This document shows positions 12,510 to 12,575 of a DNA stretch of 12,575 nucleotides, piece by piece; position 1 is the first letter of the stretch; each line of letters begins with the position of its first letter. The stretch spans positions 1 through 12,575 of the forward strand of contig CACXHA010000114.1 of NCBI GenBank assembly GCA_902767385.1, in the 5' to 3' direction. The notes under the pieces were generated by a model. The model had not been told where the DNA came from and searched no databases. It saw only the letters and a list, made by a program, of their open reading frames with translations. The DNA comes from an uncultured Elusimicrobium sp. (lineage in GTDB: Bacteria; Elusimicrobiota; Elusimicrobia; Elusimicrobiales; Elusimicrobiaceae). Position numbers and translations under genes: made by a program.

Positions 12510-12575
12510 ATGAAAGCACTTACGATTGAAGAAATTACCAAAATCACACAAACCGAAGCCTCCGCCCAAACGGAC
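12510..12575 (+). CDS. lpxD: Probable LpxD (UDP-3-O-acylglucosamine N-acyltransferase), 5' end only
   Basis: Only 22 codons are in the window (MKALTIEEI...). The start has AGAGGTG at 12499-12505, and the gap to the preceding gene is 9 bases. LpxD adds the N-linked acyl chain in lipid A synthesis and classically follows bamA and skp/ompH. Its N-terminus often reads as a short strand, then a helix with a sequence like LxEIA. The assignment rests mainly on gene order, since the visible stretch is too short for any diagnostic motif. Confidence 0.55.
   Translation, partial: MKALTIEEITKITQTEASAQTD

Noticed and set aside
12213..12569. 118-codon open frame on the minus strand opposite ompH
   Set aside because: Phe-rich composition typical of an antisense shadow of Lys/Glu-rich coding sequence; the sense strand encodes a clear OmpH protein.
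1..12575. Insertion sequence, CRISPR array, prophage or toxin-antitoxin module
   Set aside because: No transposase, integrase, regularly spaced repeats, phage genes or paired small toxin-like frames were found; all sizeable frames are accounted for by chromosomal-type genes.

Overview
This 12.6-kb window comes from a diderm (Gram-negative-type) bacterium. It encodes an outer-membrane assembly cluster (BamA, an OmpH/Skp-like chaperone, and the start of a probable LpxD), another predicted outer-membrane beta-barrel and several exported proteins. Coding density is very high, with ATGA overlaps and 1-10 base gaps, and base composition is moderate. The exact phylum cannot be read from the window. 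The style of the proteins would fit a host-associated Elusimicrobiota or a similar lineage, but that is a guess.

Left part (1-3119, minus strand): a tight four-gene transcription unit. Read 5' to 3' it encodes a predicted outer-membrane barrel, a small sensorless histidine kinase, an unrecognised helical 173-residue protein, and an AI-2E-family permease that runs off the left edge. The last three are joined by 4-base ATGA overlaps. Diverging from it is a gene (3202-4398, plus strand) for an exported purple-acid-phosphatase-like protein in which every metal-ligand motif has been replaced.

Centre (4406-7769, minus strand): a two-gene operon of exported TldD/PmbA-type proteins. The first keeps the HExxxH plus distal Cys metal site. 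The second, one base downstream, has lost all of these residues, so the pair looks like an active/inactive duo with signal peptides. Upstream is a 61-base divergent promoter region with a perfect 12-bp inverted repeat (two mirrored extended -10 elements), then tRNA-Thr(UGU), a TerC/Alx-type membrane protein and ribosomal protein L28 (zinc-binding form) followed by a strong intrinsic terminator.

Right part (9239-12575, plus strand): bamA, an enlarged ompH/skp-like gene and the first 22 codons of a probable lpxD. This is the classical order for outer-membrane protein and LPS biogenesis.

A regulatory pattern runs through the window. Three unit-leading genes (starts at 3202, 7769 and 7958) have no Shine-Dalgarno sequence and carry a -10-like hexamer ending exactly 6 bases before the start codon, so their mRNAs are predicted to be leaderless. 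Most genes inside operons, and rpmB, have ordinary Shine-Dalgarno sites. The most unusual contents are the metal-less phosphatase-like protein, the exported TldD plus pseudo-TldD pair, and this leaderless promoter architecture.
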